Shown: positions 17,732 through 26,550 of the stretch, in pieces
Position numbering within the stretch: the stretch's first letter is position 1
How the letters are laid out: the number at the start of each line of letters is the position of its first letter
Source: Polynucleobacter meluiroseus
GTDB lineage: Bacteria > Pseudomonadota > Gammaproteobacteria > Burkholderiales > Burkholderiaceae
Direction: 5' to 3'
Assembly (NCBI GenBank): GCA_945947155.1
Contig: CAMEXM010000007.1
Location: 1-49,189, forward strand
DNA: 49,189 nucleotides
Program-made: the position numbers and the translations under genes
The notes under the pieces: generated by a model
Databases searched by the model: none
Told to the model about the DNA's origin: nothing
Seen by the model: only the letters and a program-made list of their open reading frames with translations

Positions 17732-18954
17732 TACGAGCTCCCTTTCTGGTTCTTTTTACTTTCAATCCAGCGGCGGTCAAACTGAATGTGCTTCATCTTT
17801 TTACGATCATAGGTGTAGATTAGGTGCACTTCCCCATTCGCTCCTAACAATAAAGAGGGGTAAGAAAATTCGCGATAAAGGCCATTGATCAGCGTTTGAT
17901 CGCTCTCTAGTTCGGCAATCACATTCCAATTGCTGCTTCCGGCTGGTGCCATTGCCAATACGAGGCGATGACGCGCCGACTCCAAGTCATTCAATGCAAT
18001 GAGGCGATCGCCGTTGGCCAACTGTAAGCCCGCAATCGCTGCATTGGGATTGGCCAAATCCAAATCAACTCCACTGACCCATGATTGACCGGCGTTTTTG
18101 GTCAGCGCACTTGCAATGCGGGGCGGACCTGCGGACCTTGCCTGTCGAAAGTAGGCTACGGCTTTTTCAGGGGCATCAATAAAGACGATGGGTTGCAATA
18201 AAGCACGACCGGAGCTCATGCGGCGCTTATCGATCACGCGGCCGCCATCAATCCGAATCAGCTCTCCAAACTTGCCTATCCACTCGTGATACACCGGCAA
18301 ACCCAAGGTGCCATCTGTAAAGTCAAATCCGGACGCTTTGATTAAGGTACTTAAATTCAGCGCGGGTGATGTGATCAGGCGCTGTGGTCGGGACCAGCTG
18401 ATACCCTCATCGCTTGACTCCATCCAACTGATGGAGCTACCGGCCCAACCGCCCACTGAAACCGTGACAAAGTACAGCTGCAATTTGCCTTGGCTTGAAC
18501 GTACCGGCAAAGGATTACCGAGTTTTTTTATGTAACGCGATAAACTCTTTTCGGCGGCAACCCGGTCAATCACGACTTCAGGGTTACTCCAACTGCCAGC
18601 CTTGGTATCCAATACAGCCGATTGAATCACGACATCGCTAGCGCCCTCTCTCGATCCGGCAAACCAAAATGCACGCAGATTACCGTCATTCAAAAGGATT
18701 GCAGAACCTGCATGGACCGATGGTGCTGCAGTCTCGGGAATAAACTGGGCTCGCGGCTCAGGAATACTGACTTGCGTACTGACTTGCGGCTTTTTTCCTG
18801 CCACTGGTGCAGTCACTTCGGGCACTCGTAGTTCGGGTTCGATTGCTGCCGGCATTGCAAATGAAGCCCATGGCAACCGACTGTCTATCTGAATGTAGCC
18901 GGCAACAGCAGCCAAGGCCAAGATACATAAACTCGCAATGCGCATCATCGGCAA
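17731..18954 (-). CDS. Sialidase-fold (BNR) exported protein
   Basis: The 407-residue protein has an N-terminal membrane anchor or signal (residues 4-22), a Pro-rich linker to about 75, then a six-bladed propeller resembling PF13088 BNR sialidases. FWFAGSREGASD near 96 matches the start of that domain. Asp-box motifs include SSDEGISW (180-187) and a degenerate KNAGQSW further on. GNPLPV near 146 and the final GEVHLIYTYDR strand fit the family. It overlaps the GT39 gene by 10 bases and the membrane gene by one. True sialidase activity is not established; other glycosidase or lectin roles are possible. Confidence 0.78.
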   Translation of the reverse strand: MPMMRIASLCILALAAVAGYIQIDSRLPWASFAMPAAIEPELRVPEVTAPVAGKKPQVSTQVSIPEPRAQFIPETAAPSVHAGSAILLNDGNLRAFWFAGSREGASDVVIQSAVLDTKAGSWSNPEVVIDRVAAEKSLSRYIKKLGNPLPVRSSQGKLQLYFVTVSVGGWAGSSISWMESSDEGISWSRPQRLITSPALNLSTLIKASGFDFTDGTLGLPVYHEWIGKFGELIRIDGGRVIDKRRMSSGRALLQPIVFIDAPEKAVAYFRQARSAGPPRIASALTKNAGQSWVSGVDLDLANPNAAIAGLQLANGDRLIALNDLESARHRLVLAMAPAGSSNWNVIAELESDQTLINGLYREFSYPSLLLGANGEVHLIYTYDRKKMKHIQFDRRWIESKKNQKGSS

Positions 18955-20660
18955 GCATCCGGTGAGGCAGTTGCTACAGCCGATGGAGAGTAGATAAGGT
19001 ATTCGTTCACGAAGAGGTATTGTCCCATCTCGCCGCGAATAATAGCCACAATCTCCTCTTGGCTATGGCGTGCGCGCATCTCCATGCGCTTGCCCAAGAC
19101 TTGGCAGTCATCGCAGAATACTGGCGACACACCTAGTGGTGAATAGGCCGTGAAATACGGATACCGTTTTGCTAATTCAGTACCATGAGCGGCCTCGCTG
19201 GCTGGATAGCCCTGTAAGCGTGCACCCGGCAGCAATAAACGGTATTCCTCATCCTTGGCCCGGAAATCACACGGTACTGCAACTAACTGATCTTGGACGC
19301 GCGCAATTGCTTGTGCATCGTAACGGCCAATTGCCCCTTCAAGTGGAGCAAGTCCAGTATTCAGAGCCAAATAGCAAATGAAACAAGTGGCTAATGCCAT
19401 GAGCTTCGCTTTATTGGTCTGGATAAATCCCCATGCCACCAGCGCAATACCGGAACCAAGCAAGAGCCAATGCCAAAGCGAGTATTGCCATAGCAGTGGG
19501 CTAGCCCAGTTTCCACCCTCAAGATGAAGGCTGACCCAAGCAAGGGCCAACAAGATAATGAACTGGAGCGCTAAAGCAATCCGAAATCCCCACAAGGGGA
19601 GGCGCTGCCAATGCAGCGCGATTAATGCAGCAAGGGCTGGCATCACCGGCAGTAGATAACGCCCTGAACGCTGGCTCGGTAGACTAAACACAATCAAAAA
19701 GGCAAGGACCAACAGCCACAATAGGCGCTCTTCGATGTCGGTAACGGTTCGTTCACGCCACGATTGCCAGCCCAGCGATAGCAAGACAAAAGCAAAAAGG
19801 CCGGCATTGGCGATGGTTGTCAGCAGCAGTAGCCAAATGCTGTCGCCCCCCCGAATCAAATCGAGAAGGTAATTACTAGAACGCGCACCAAACTTGCCTG
19901 CATTCTCACCCAAAACAAACTCACGCCAAATCGCTTCCGGGTTGGGGTCCAGCGCAAACCACAAGCCAAAAATACCCAGCGACAGCAAGCCAATCAGGAT
20001 GAGCTTATACAGATCACGCTTTAGTACCTCGATGAGGTTCCACTCACGCCAGCATCCGTACCAGAGGAGTAATGCAAAGCAGGCAGGCAATACGTAGGCG
20101 AAGGATTTATACAAGAGCCCCAAGCCAATACTGATTGCAGCAAACAGTGGAAAGAGGACGTAAGAGTCAAATGCAGCGCGGCCCCAATACAGCAATGCAA
20201 AAAAAGGCAGGCTCAGGAAAAAGACTTCGGGAGGATCGGTGAGGTAAGGACGCCCATAGCGGTAAGTTGCAAAGAAGGATAACCACACGACAGCGGCAAG
20301 TAATCCAGTCTGGGCTTTTCCAGAAAGGCGCGCCACCGCCAAGAACAAAAACAGTGCGGTTAGGCCGGTATATAAAACACTAGGCCAGCGCAACTCCAGC
20401 AAGCCCCAATGAGTGGTCCAGTCTGTACTGGCAATCCCCTGCCAAAAGACCAGTGGCGGCTTGGTATTGCGCATGGCCTCCATCTCCGACTGCAATGGCA
20501 GCCACTGCCCCAGGTCAGCCGTGATGCGGGCAATGTGCATATAAACATACTCATCGCCATTTTTAGGGGCAAAGCGGCTATCCAGAGCGAAACAGTAGGT
20601 CAGGATTGCTAAGGCCAGAATCAGAAGGAAAAAACGAAGGGGGGTCTGGCTACGCATCAC
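18945..20660 (-). CDS. GT39/ArnT-like membrane glycosyltransferase
   Basis: This is a polytopic glycosyltransferase of the family that moves sugars from polyprenyl phosphate to lipid A or protein on the periplasmic side. In 571 residues there is an N-terminal helix, the metal/donor acidic pair in NGDEYVYMH (Asp36-Glu37), about eleven further hydrophobic segments and a soluble C-terminal domain from about 445 with a CDDC motif. Start is GTG 20660 or the adjacent ATG 20657; the -10 spacing favours 20657. It heads the operon with the sialidase-fold gene. Acceptor unknown. Confidence 0.85.
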   Translation of the reverse strand: MMRSQTPLRFFLLILALAILTYCFALDSRFAPKNGDEYVYMHIARITADLGQWLPLQSEMEAMRNTKPPLVFWQGIASTDWTTHWGLLELRWPSVLYTGLTALFLFLAVARLSGKAQTGLLAAVVWLSFFATYRYGRPYLTDPPEVFFLSLPFFALLYWGRAAFDSYVLFPLFAAISIGLGLLYKSFAYVLPACFALLLWYGCWREWNLIEVLKRDLYKLILIGLLSLGIFGLWFALDPNPEAIWREFVLGENAGKFGARSSNYLLDLIRGGDSIWLLLLTTIANAGLFAFVLLSLGWQSWRERTVTDIEERLLWLLVLAFLIVFSLPSQRSGRYLLPVMPALAALIALHWQRLPLWGFRIALALQFIILLALAWVSLHLEGGNWASPLLWQYSLWHWLLLGSGIALVAWGFIQTNKAKLMALATCFICYLALNTGLAPLEGAIGRYDAQAIARVQDQLVAVPCDFRAKDEEYRLLLPGARLQGYPASEAAHGTELAKRYPYFTAYSPLGVSPVFCDDCQVLGKRMEMRARHSQEEIVAIIRGEMGQYLFVNEYLIYSPSAVATASPDACR

Positions 20661-20663
20661 GCT

Positions 20664-20691
20664 ATTTTATAAGGCTTAAGAAAATCCCCAA
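20664..20691 (-). promoter_or_regulatory. Promoter of the GT39 operon, leaderless type
   Basis: On the minus strand TTGGGG (20691-20686), a 16-base spacer and TAAAAT (20669-20664) form a promoter. Six bases separate the -10 from ATG 20657. The rest of the 20661-20849 gap is AT-rich and should also hold the cytochrome promoter on the plus strand, which I cannot place confidently. Confidence 0.5.
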
Positions 20692-20849
20692 TAAATTAGG
20701 GTAAACCTGCAGGCGCTTAGATTGATTAGTTGCAACAATATAAAAAAACAGTCTATACGGAGCGTTTTTTTCACCTAAATTACTACTAAGATAGCAATCT
20801 AGATGTAAATGGCGCTTGTTTTAATTTTTTCATAATGGAGAGCATTCAA

Positions 20850-21182
20850 ATGCACATCACCCTACGCAAACTTGGCTTAGGACTTGCGGTCTTTTTAGGC
20901 CTATCGCAAGTCAGCCTATTCGCTGCGGCACAAAATGCCGATGCAACGAAGTTATATCACCGTAGTCTTGCTGCCACCTGCGCAAACTGCCATGGTACTG
21001 ACGGCAAAGGCGTTCCAGAGGGAGGCATGCCGCTGATTAATAACCAATCCAGCGAGCAGATCCTTGCTACCCTGAAAGCCTATAAATCAGGCGCGCGCGA
21101 AGGCACCATCATGCATCAACTGGCCAAGGGCTATACCGATGAACAACTGCAAATCATTGCCAACCAACTTGGTAAGAAATAA
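20850..21182 (+). CDS. Monohaem cytochrome c, FccA/SoxF-partner type
   Basis: This is a periplasmic cytochrome c of 110 residues. GGAGAG lies seven bases before ATG 20850, so the upstream in-frame ATG 20835 is rejected. A signal peptide ends near residue 27. The haem site CANCH covers residues 44-48, and Met88 in GTIMHQ is the likely axial ligand. The sequence resembles the single-haem cytochrome subunit of flavocytochrome c sulfide dehydrogenases. FccB follows ten bases downstream, so the two are almost certainly cotranscribed and form an electron pair. Confidence 0.92.
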   Translation: MHITLRKLGLGLAVFLGLSQVSLFAAAQNADATKLYHRSLAATCANCHGTDGKGVPEGGMPLINNQSSEQILATLKAYKSGAREGTIMHQLAKGYTDEQLQIIANQLGKK

Positions 21183-21192
21183 GGAGATGACT

Positions 21193-22470
21193 ATGAATCG
21201 TCGACATTTTATGGGCCAAAGTGCCGCGGCCCTGGGTTTATTGACCGGCTTATCCGGCCCTGCCCGTGCAGCCAATTTACAAAAAGCTGAGATCCTCGTG
21301 ATTGGTGGCGGTTACGGCGGAGCTACTGCTGCGAAATACCTGCGCCTGCTCTCTAACAACACCGCACGCGTTACCATCATTGAACCCAATCCTGAATTTA
21401 TCTCCTGCCCAATGTCTAATCTGGTTATTGGCGGATCGCGCAAGCTATCGGAGTTAACGGTTTCGTATGATGGCCTAAGCAAGCGCCATGGCATCAAGAT
21501 TATTAAAGACAGTGTTACTAATATTGATGCCGCCAAGCAAACCGTACAACTGGCTTCCGGCAAAACTATGCGCTTCGATAAAGTTGTCCTCTCACCTGGA
21601 ATCGGCATGATGATGGACAGCGTTCAAGGTTTAGCGCAAGCCAATCAAGCTGGAGCTACGTTACAAGCCTGGAAAGCCGGTCCTGAAACCGTTGCCTTGC
21701 ACAATCAAATCGCTGCGATGCGCGAAGGCGGCGTATTTGCAATCACCATTCCAGAAGCGCCCTATCGCTGCCCTCCTGGACCCTATGAACGTGCGTGCCA
21801 AGTTGCCTCCTATCTGAAGGCCAACAACCCCAAAGGCAAGGTATTAATTTTGGACGCCAATCAAGATGTGATCTCCAAAACTGGCCTCTTTAAAAAGGTT
21901 TGGGCCGAGCAGTACGCTGGCATGATTGAGTACCGCCCCAAGCACAATGCCGTCGCAGTCGATGCAAAGACTAAAACCATCAAGTTTGATGTGCAAGATG
22001 ACGTGAAAGCCGATGTCTTAAATATCCTGCCTGCGATGCGTGCCGGTGATATTGCCGTTAAATCTGGGATTGCCAACTCCAATGGTCGCTGGGCAAATGT
22101 GAACTACATTAACTTTGAGTCAACCGCTGCGAAGAACGTGCACGTAATTGGCGATGCCATTCAGATTGCACCGCTGATGCCGAAGTCTGGCCATATGGCC
22201 AATTCACATGCCAAGGTAACAGCAGCAGCTATTGTTGCTGAGCTGAGTGGCTGGGAAGTTAATCCTGCTCCGGTTCTCACCAACACCTGCTATAGCTTTG
22301 TGAATGCGAGGGAAGTGGTTCACGTCGCCAGCGTGCACCAGTACAACGCAGCGGAGAAGACCTTCAGAACCGTTCCGGGTTCGGGCGGCCTCTCAGCAGA
22401 GCCAACCACCCTGGAAGGCGTCTATGCCTGGGGCTGGGCTCGCAATATCTGGGCAGATAGCTTGGCGTAA
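21193..22470 (+). CDS. fccB: Sulfide dehydrogenase flavoprotein subunit
   Basis: FccB oxidises sulfide to polysulfide or sulfur and passes electrons to a cytochrome c. AAGGAG (21181-21186) fits ATG 21193, giving 425 residues. The N-terminus is a Tat-type signal (NRRHFMG, hydrophobic stretch, ARA cleavage near 26). The FAD motif VIGGGYGG lies at 36-43. Cys193 in YRCPPGPYE and Cys366 in NTCYSF match the redox-active disulfide of characterised FccB proteins. PKSGHMANSHAK near 330 is also conserved. No sox genes are in the window. The family call is strong; sulfide as physiological donor is family knowledge. Confidence 0.92.
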   Translation: MNRRHFMGQSAAALGLLTGLSGPARAANLQKAEILVIGGGYGGATAAKYLRLLSNNTARVTIIEPNPEFISCPMSNLVIGGSRKLSELTVSYDGLSKRHGIKIIKDSVTNIDAAKQTVQLASGKTMRFDKVVLSPGIGMMMDSVQGLAQANQAGATLQAWKAGPETVALHNQIAAMREGGVFAITIPEAPYRCPPGPYERACQVASYLKANNPKGKVLILDANQDVISKTGLFKKVWAEQYAGMIEYRPKHNAVAVDAKTKTIKFDVQDDVKADVLNILPAMRAGDIAVKSGIANSNGRWANVNYINFESTAAKNVHVIGDAIQIAPLMPKSGHMANSHAKVTAAAIVAELSGWEVNPAPVLTNTCYSFVNAREVVHVASVHQYNAAEKTFRTVPGSGGLSAEPTTLEGVYAWGWARNIWADSLA

Positions 22471-22501
22471 TGGCAGCTGCATTCGACTAGATGCCGAAAC
22501 T

Positions 22502-22534
22502 AAAAAAAGGAGCTTATTCGTAAGCTCCTTTTTT
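22502..22534. terminator. Bidirectional terminator with TTCG loop
   Basis: GGAGCTTA (22509-22516), a TTCG tetraloop and TAAGCTCC (22521-22528) form a perfect stem. Seven A residues precede it and six T residues follow. It separates the convergent fccB and DUF3422 genes. Confidence 0.93.
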
Positions 22535-22551
22535 ATTGGGCGCGGCCAGCT

Positions 22552-23907
22552 TTAAGAAGAAATTGCACTGCGCGCATTGCGCGCCCGGCGGCGTTTGCTA
22601 ATAACAAAAAAGAGTGCGGCCACAATCGGCGCAGCAATGGCAGCGATTATCTCCGGATAAATCGGCAGGCCAGCTTCCTTGCCGCCTTTGGCAACATAGA
22701 ACAGGAGCCCAACAAAGTAATAAGTCAGGACGAGTACCGATAAGCTATCCACCGTCTCTTGCATTCGCAATTGCAGCTTTGCCCGTCTATCCATACTGGC
22801 TAATAAAGCCTGCGTTTGTTCTTCATTGACGAACTCAATCCGCGTACGCAAGGTTTGGGTTGTTCTCGATACGCGATCCGACAGCTCTTTGAGGCGGCGC
22901 TGTGTCCAAAGGCAAGTGCCCATGGCCGGCTGAAAGCGCCGATCCATAAATTCAACCAAGGTCTGAACACCTGGAATCGGCTCTTCATTCAGCTCAGCTA
23001 GATTTTTATTCACCAATTGACTGTAGGCTTCTGCAGCCGTAAAGCGCAGGCCAAACTCAGAAATCCATTGCTCCGTCTTTGATGCAAGCTGAGAGAGCTC
23101 AGCTAAAAATTCACCGTTCTTTTTTAACTGACTACCCGAGTCCGTTTGCAGCAAGGCAATTTCTTTCGACATCTGCGCTAAATCAGACTCGGCATTGCGT
23201 AGCGGCAAGGACAAGCCCTTGGCTACTGGGAAGGCCAGCATTGCCGCCATGCGATAGGTTTCTACTTCCGTAATACGGCGCGCCACTCGTCCGGCTTGAC
23301 GCGAACCCAAGGTATTGTGGGGCACGTAATAAGAGATAAAACCATCCTCATTTAAGTTGAGGTCAGTCCAAAGTTGTGCCCGTCGATTGGACATGATGTA
23401 GCTACCCAGCAGCGTATTGCCATTAAAGATAGCAGACACTTCTTCTGCATCATTAAAGAGGCTGCGGTCTTCAAAGGCAATGTCAATCGCCGTAATACGC
23501 TGACCACCAGCCGCATCAATGGATGGGCAAGCCATTTTTTGCAATACCGCATTGAGGCGATCCAAAATGGCATGGCGCGTTTGGATGAGCGGTTTATCTA
23601 CTGGAGCGCTTTGCTGCACAATCGCAGCAATGGTCGCAAACTCCCCATGCAGCTCCCATTTAATAATAATGCGCTCAGGGGCAGCAGATAGTTCGATTGA
23701 TCTAAAAAAGTGATCTTGACTGGCATTGCCCTTGCTTTGAAAAGCCTTAGATAGGCTTTCAATCCAATCGATCTGCAACTGACGCGACTGTGCATCCAAC
23801 AAGAATGCCTGCGACAAAATACGTTCTTTTGGCCACTGCGCTACCGGCGGCCTGGAATGCACCTCTTCGTGGAGCACCTGCCTTAAGGGGTGATCGTAGG
23901 GTTTCAT
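22552..23907 (-). CDS. DUF3422 family membrane protein
   Basis: This family of unknown function is widespread in proteobacteria. The opening DHPLRQVLHEEVHSRPP is its signature. The protein has 451 residues: a long soluble part, a helical and coiled-coil region from about 200 to 385, then two membrane segments near 395-412 and 420-440 and a basic tail (SKRRRARN). I choose ATG 23907. A GTG nine bases upstream is possible but leaves no room for the GGGAT ribosome site. It shares the TTCG terminator with fccB. No function can be read from the sequence. Confidence 0.9.
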   Translation of the reverse strand: MKPYDHPLRQVLHEEVHSRPPVAQWPKERILSQAFLLDAQSRQLQIDWIESLSKAFQSKGNASQDHFFRSIELSAAPERIIIKWELHGEFATIAAIVQQSAPVDKPLIQTRHAILDRLNAVLQKMACPSIDAAGGQRITAIDIAFEDRSLFNDAEEVSAIFNGNTLLGSYIMSNRRAQLWTDLNLNEDGFISYYVPHNTLGSRQAGRVARRITEVETYRMAAMLAFPVAKGLSLPLRNAESDLAQMSKEIALLQTDSGSQLKKNGEFLAELSQLASKTEQWISEFGLRFTAAEAYSQLVNKNLAELNEEPIPGVQTLVEFMDRRFQPAMGTCLWTQRRLKELSDRVSRTTQTLRTRIEFVNEEQTQALLASMDRRAKLQLRMQETVDSLSVLVLTYYFVGLLFYVAKGGKEAGLPIYPEIIAAIAAPIVAALFFVISKRRRARNARSAISS

Positions 23908-24039
23908 GTTGCGCACATCCCGTTCATGGTCGTATTAATTATTAAATGATACCGCTAAAAATTGGTCAAAATAGGCCCTGGAGTAGTAAATTGAGGCCTA
24001 GCTATAGAATAGGAATTCATCCGAAATGGAATAGCCCCT

Positions 24040-24780
24040 ATGCCACCCCTCCCCTCCGATAGCCCTGAATCGGTCACCCGTATGCACTTAGCTGCTTGCT
24101 ATCGCTTGTGCGCACTGAATCAATGGGATGATCTGATTTATACGCACATCTCTGCCGCCATTCCAGGGGAGCCTGAGCATTATTTGATCAATCCGTTTGG
24201 TATGCAGTTTGACGAAATCACGGCCTCTAGTTTGCTCAAAGTCAATGTACAAGGGGAATTGCTACCCCATCAATCTGGCATGGTGAACCCGACCGGCTTT
24301 GCTATTCATGGCGCCATCCACCGAGCGCGTGCCAACGCCCAATGTGTGATGCATTTGCATAACACCGCCGGTATTGCGGTCTCCGCTCAGCGCGACGGAC
24401 TTCTGCCTTTGTCGCAACACGCCATGCGTTTTATGGGACACCTTGGCTACCATGATTATGAGGGTTTGGCGCTGACCGAATCCGAAGGTGTGCGTTTAGT
24501 TGCTGACCTGGGAAGTTACCCTGCCATGCTATTGCGTAACCATGGCACGCTCACCGTAGGCCGCACGATTGCCGAAGCCTATGTGGTGATGGCCACGCTG
24601 ATTAAAGCCTGTGAAATTCAAGTAGCGGCATTAAGTAGCCCCAATCTAATCACGCCTGAACCCGCAATCATTACCAAGGCAGCAGCCGATCTGCACGATT
24701 TTGGCGCGGAAGAAGGTGCGCTCGAGTGGCCTGCTTTACTGCGTAAACTCGATCGAATTGACCCTAGCTACAAACAATAA
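24040..24780 (+). CDS. Class II aldolase/adducin family protein
   Basis: This 246-residue protein has the fold of Zn-dependent L-fuculose/L-ribulose phosphate aldolases. The metal-binding HLHNT motif lies near residue 107, and the third His is probably in RNHGTLTVG near 169. NPFGMQFDEITASSLLKV near 48 matches the family. The first 12 residues are variable. It is followed 46 bases later by a 4-oxalocrotonate tautomerase-like gene, suggesting a joint small-molecule pathway. Non-phosphorylated substrates are common in this subgroup. The actual substrate and reaction are unknown. Confidence 0.87.
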   Translation: MPPLPSDSPESVTRMHLAACYRLCALNQWDDLIYTHISAAIPGEPEHYLINPFGMQFDEITASSLLKVNVQGELLPHQSGMVNPTGFAIHGAIHRARANAQCVMHLHNTAGIAVSAQRDGLLPLSQHAMRFMGHLGYHDYEGLALTESEGVRLVADLGSYPAMLLRNHGTLTVGRTIAEAYVVMATLIKACEIQVAALSSPNLITPEPAIITKAAADLHDFGAEEGALEWPALLRKLDRIDPSYKQ

Positions 24781-24826
24781 ATGAAACCCATTTTTTACCT
24801 GAATTTTTACCTTAAAGGAAAATGCC

Positions 24827-25015
24827 ATGCCCACAATTAATGTTCAGATGTTTGCTGGTCGTACCCATGAACAAAAACGTCAATTCGTTGAAGCGGTAAC
24901 GCGCGTAACCTGCGAAACCCTCAACTGCTCAGTCGAATCGGTTGATATCATCTTGACGGATGTCACCAAAGAGAATTGGGCCACTGGTGGCGCGCTGTGG
25001 ATTGACAAAAAGTAG
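24827..25015 (+). CDS. 4-oxalocrotonate tautomerase-like protein
   Basis: This 62-residue protein has the beta-alpha-beta unit of the 4-OT family, which is normally hexameric. Pro2 becomes the catalytic N-terminal proline after Met removal, and Arg12 (Arg11 in mature numbering) is present in AGRT. The position of canonical Arg39 instead reads VDIIL, with no Arg, so the reaction may differ from classical 4-OT. AAAGGA is well placed before the ATG. Its partner is the upstream aldolase-fold gene. Confidence 0.9.
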   Translation: MPTINVQMFAGRTHEQKRQFVEAVTRVTCETLNCSVESVDIILTDVTKENWATGGALWIDKK

Positions 25016-25019
25016 CAAT

Positions 25020-26402
25020 CTATAGCTGCACATCCGTCTTGTTAGGCGATGGGGCTCGCGCTGTAGCGAGGTAAGGACGTTCACCGCGGATCAGGCAATT
25101 GCGGACATAGTCCATGCTGCTGCGTAAGCTGTAGTAATCGCTGGCCATTTTTTTTGGCACCTTCATGTTCAGCGCATCGGCCTCCATTTGATTGATCTTG
25201 CTAATGTAGGCGTCGCATTGACCTGGATCAAATCCAGTCGCTAACTCTTGCTCAAAAGTCCAGAGGGCGCCATACATTTTATTAATCCGAACCTGCACGC
25301 GCTTGTTCCGGTAATTCGGTAAGCTGGAAACGAGCGGATAGGCAAATGCTAAAAATGGCAGGTAGTTCATGACCGCCGGGACGCCGCTCTTTTTAAATCG
25401 TGCAGCGACGACGCTCTCTGGAAATGCAGAATGATTAAACTTAGGGAACTCCCCACGCTTAGCAAAGAAGGATTGCTTGCCATTGATCGCTTCGGCAGCT
25501 TCTAGAAAGAGGTACTGCAGGGCTGGATGCATCCGGTCGTCAACCAATAGCTGTGTCGTAGTGGATAACAATTGAATTGTCTGCGGCGGAAAATCACGAA
25601 TCAAACTAAAGCTGGCTGTGGGCACCGTCAGAATTTCGAGGTAGGGCAATATGCGGGTATAGGCTTCAGCACGATTAAACCCAATTAAATTCAGATTGGG
25701 ATCATTCAGTAATTTTTGAATGTTGGGTGACTCAAGTTGATCGACTAAAAAAAGGACATCAATCTCACCGAGCAATAAGGCATTAACTCCCTCCGCCGAT
25801 GACAATGTCAGAAATTGAGGGATATTTTGCTCTAAACCAGCCGCCTTCAAAATATGCAGGGCTTGGCTATGCGTTCCGCTGCCGACATCCCCAATCGAGG
25901 TCTTCCTGCTCAAGAGCTTCTTTAAGCGATCGCCCTGAAGATGAAAATCAGAAGCCCCCAGCGCCGTTCCTCGGTAAAAAAACCAAATCGGCTCATAGGC
26001 CACACTACCCAGCGATAGAATGCCGGCTATGCCCGTTGGGTTATAAATGCCTGCCTGGACGAACGCCGCCTGAACAGGATCTTTTCGATCACTCAGCCGT
26101 GCTATGTTTTCTTGGGCGCCATGAGAGGGAACAAGTTCTAGAGTGAGGCCTTTTTTAGCAAAATAGTCGACGTACTTTTTGGCTAGCATCTGATAGGAAC
26201 CACCCTCAGTGCCAGTTACCATCACAATCCGCTTGGGCGGAGGTGGGTCTGCTAGCCACCATACCAGCATTAATCCAGCAAACAATAGCAATAGCACTGG
26301 CCAGGTTTCACGCAGAAACTGAAGAAAATTACCCCACTTATCCTGAGCGGCCTCGCAAAAGCCAAGCCAGGTATCTTTTACGTCCTCTTTTACGCTACCC
26401 AT
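25020..26402 (-). CDS. TAXI-type TRAP binding protein, membrane-anchored
   Basis: This 460-residue protein has a cytoplasmic N-terminus of about 33 residues, one membrane segment (about 34-50, ending WWLADPPPP) and a TAXI-family solute-binding domain starting IVMVTGTEGGSYQML. A C-terminal segment of some 120 residues beyond the binding fold is helical and basic. Usual TAXI proteins are free periplasmic proteins paired with a fused TRAP permease; none is nearby. The DGSGTHS-like cleft loop is seen as GDVGSGTHSQA near 175. Ligand is unknown; an anchored sensor or scavenging role is possible. Confidence 0.88.
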   Translation of the reverse strand: MGSVKEDVKDTWLGFCEAAQDKWGNFLQFLRETWPVLLLLFAGLMLVWWLADPPPPKRIVMVTGTEGGSYQMLAKKYVDYFAKKGLTLELVPSHGAQENIARLSDRKDPVQAAFVQAGIYNPTGIAGILSLGSVAYEPIWFFYRGTALGASDFHLQGDRLKKLLSRKTSIGDVGSGTHSQALHILKAAGLEQNIPQFLTLSSAEGVNALLLGEIDVLFLVDQLESPNIQKLLNDPNLNLIGFNRAEAYTRILPYLEILTVPTASFSLIRDFPPQTIQLLSTTTQLLVDDRMHPALQYLFLEAAEAINGKQSFFAKRGEFPKFNHSAFPESVVAARFKKSGVPAVMNYLPFLAFAYPLVSSLPNYRNKRVQVRINKMYGALWTFEQELATGFDPGQCDAYISKINQMEADALNMKVPKKMASDYYSLRSSMDYVRNCLIRGERPYLATARAPSPNKTDVQL

Positions 26403-26501
26403 TCGAAACCAGTGTGATTGTCATTAATAAGCTAATCATATTCTTTTTAAAAACCTGCTTTATTTTTTAATCAGCCCAAGCGAATCGGGTTATCACCCCA
26501 T

Positions 26502-26526
26502 GAAAAAGGGGTGCATCCGCACCCCT
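26502..26526 (-). terminator. Rho-independent terminator of the sugar-acid operon
   Basis: On the minus strand AGGGGTGC (26526-26519), loop GGAT and GCACCCCT (26514-26507) form a perfect 8-bp stem followed by five T residues. It lies 24 bases past the stop of the Bug gene at 26551. Confidence 0.88.
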
Positions 26527-26550
26527 GTTCATCCTAGTGTGTCTGAGGCT

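Noticed and set aside
21139..21192. Upstream in-frame start for fccB inside the cytochrome gene
   Set aside because: The AAGGAG at 21181-21186 and the Tat signal both point to ATG 21193.
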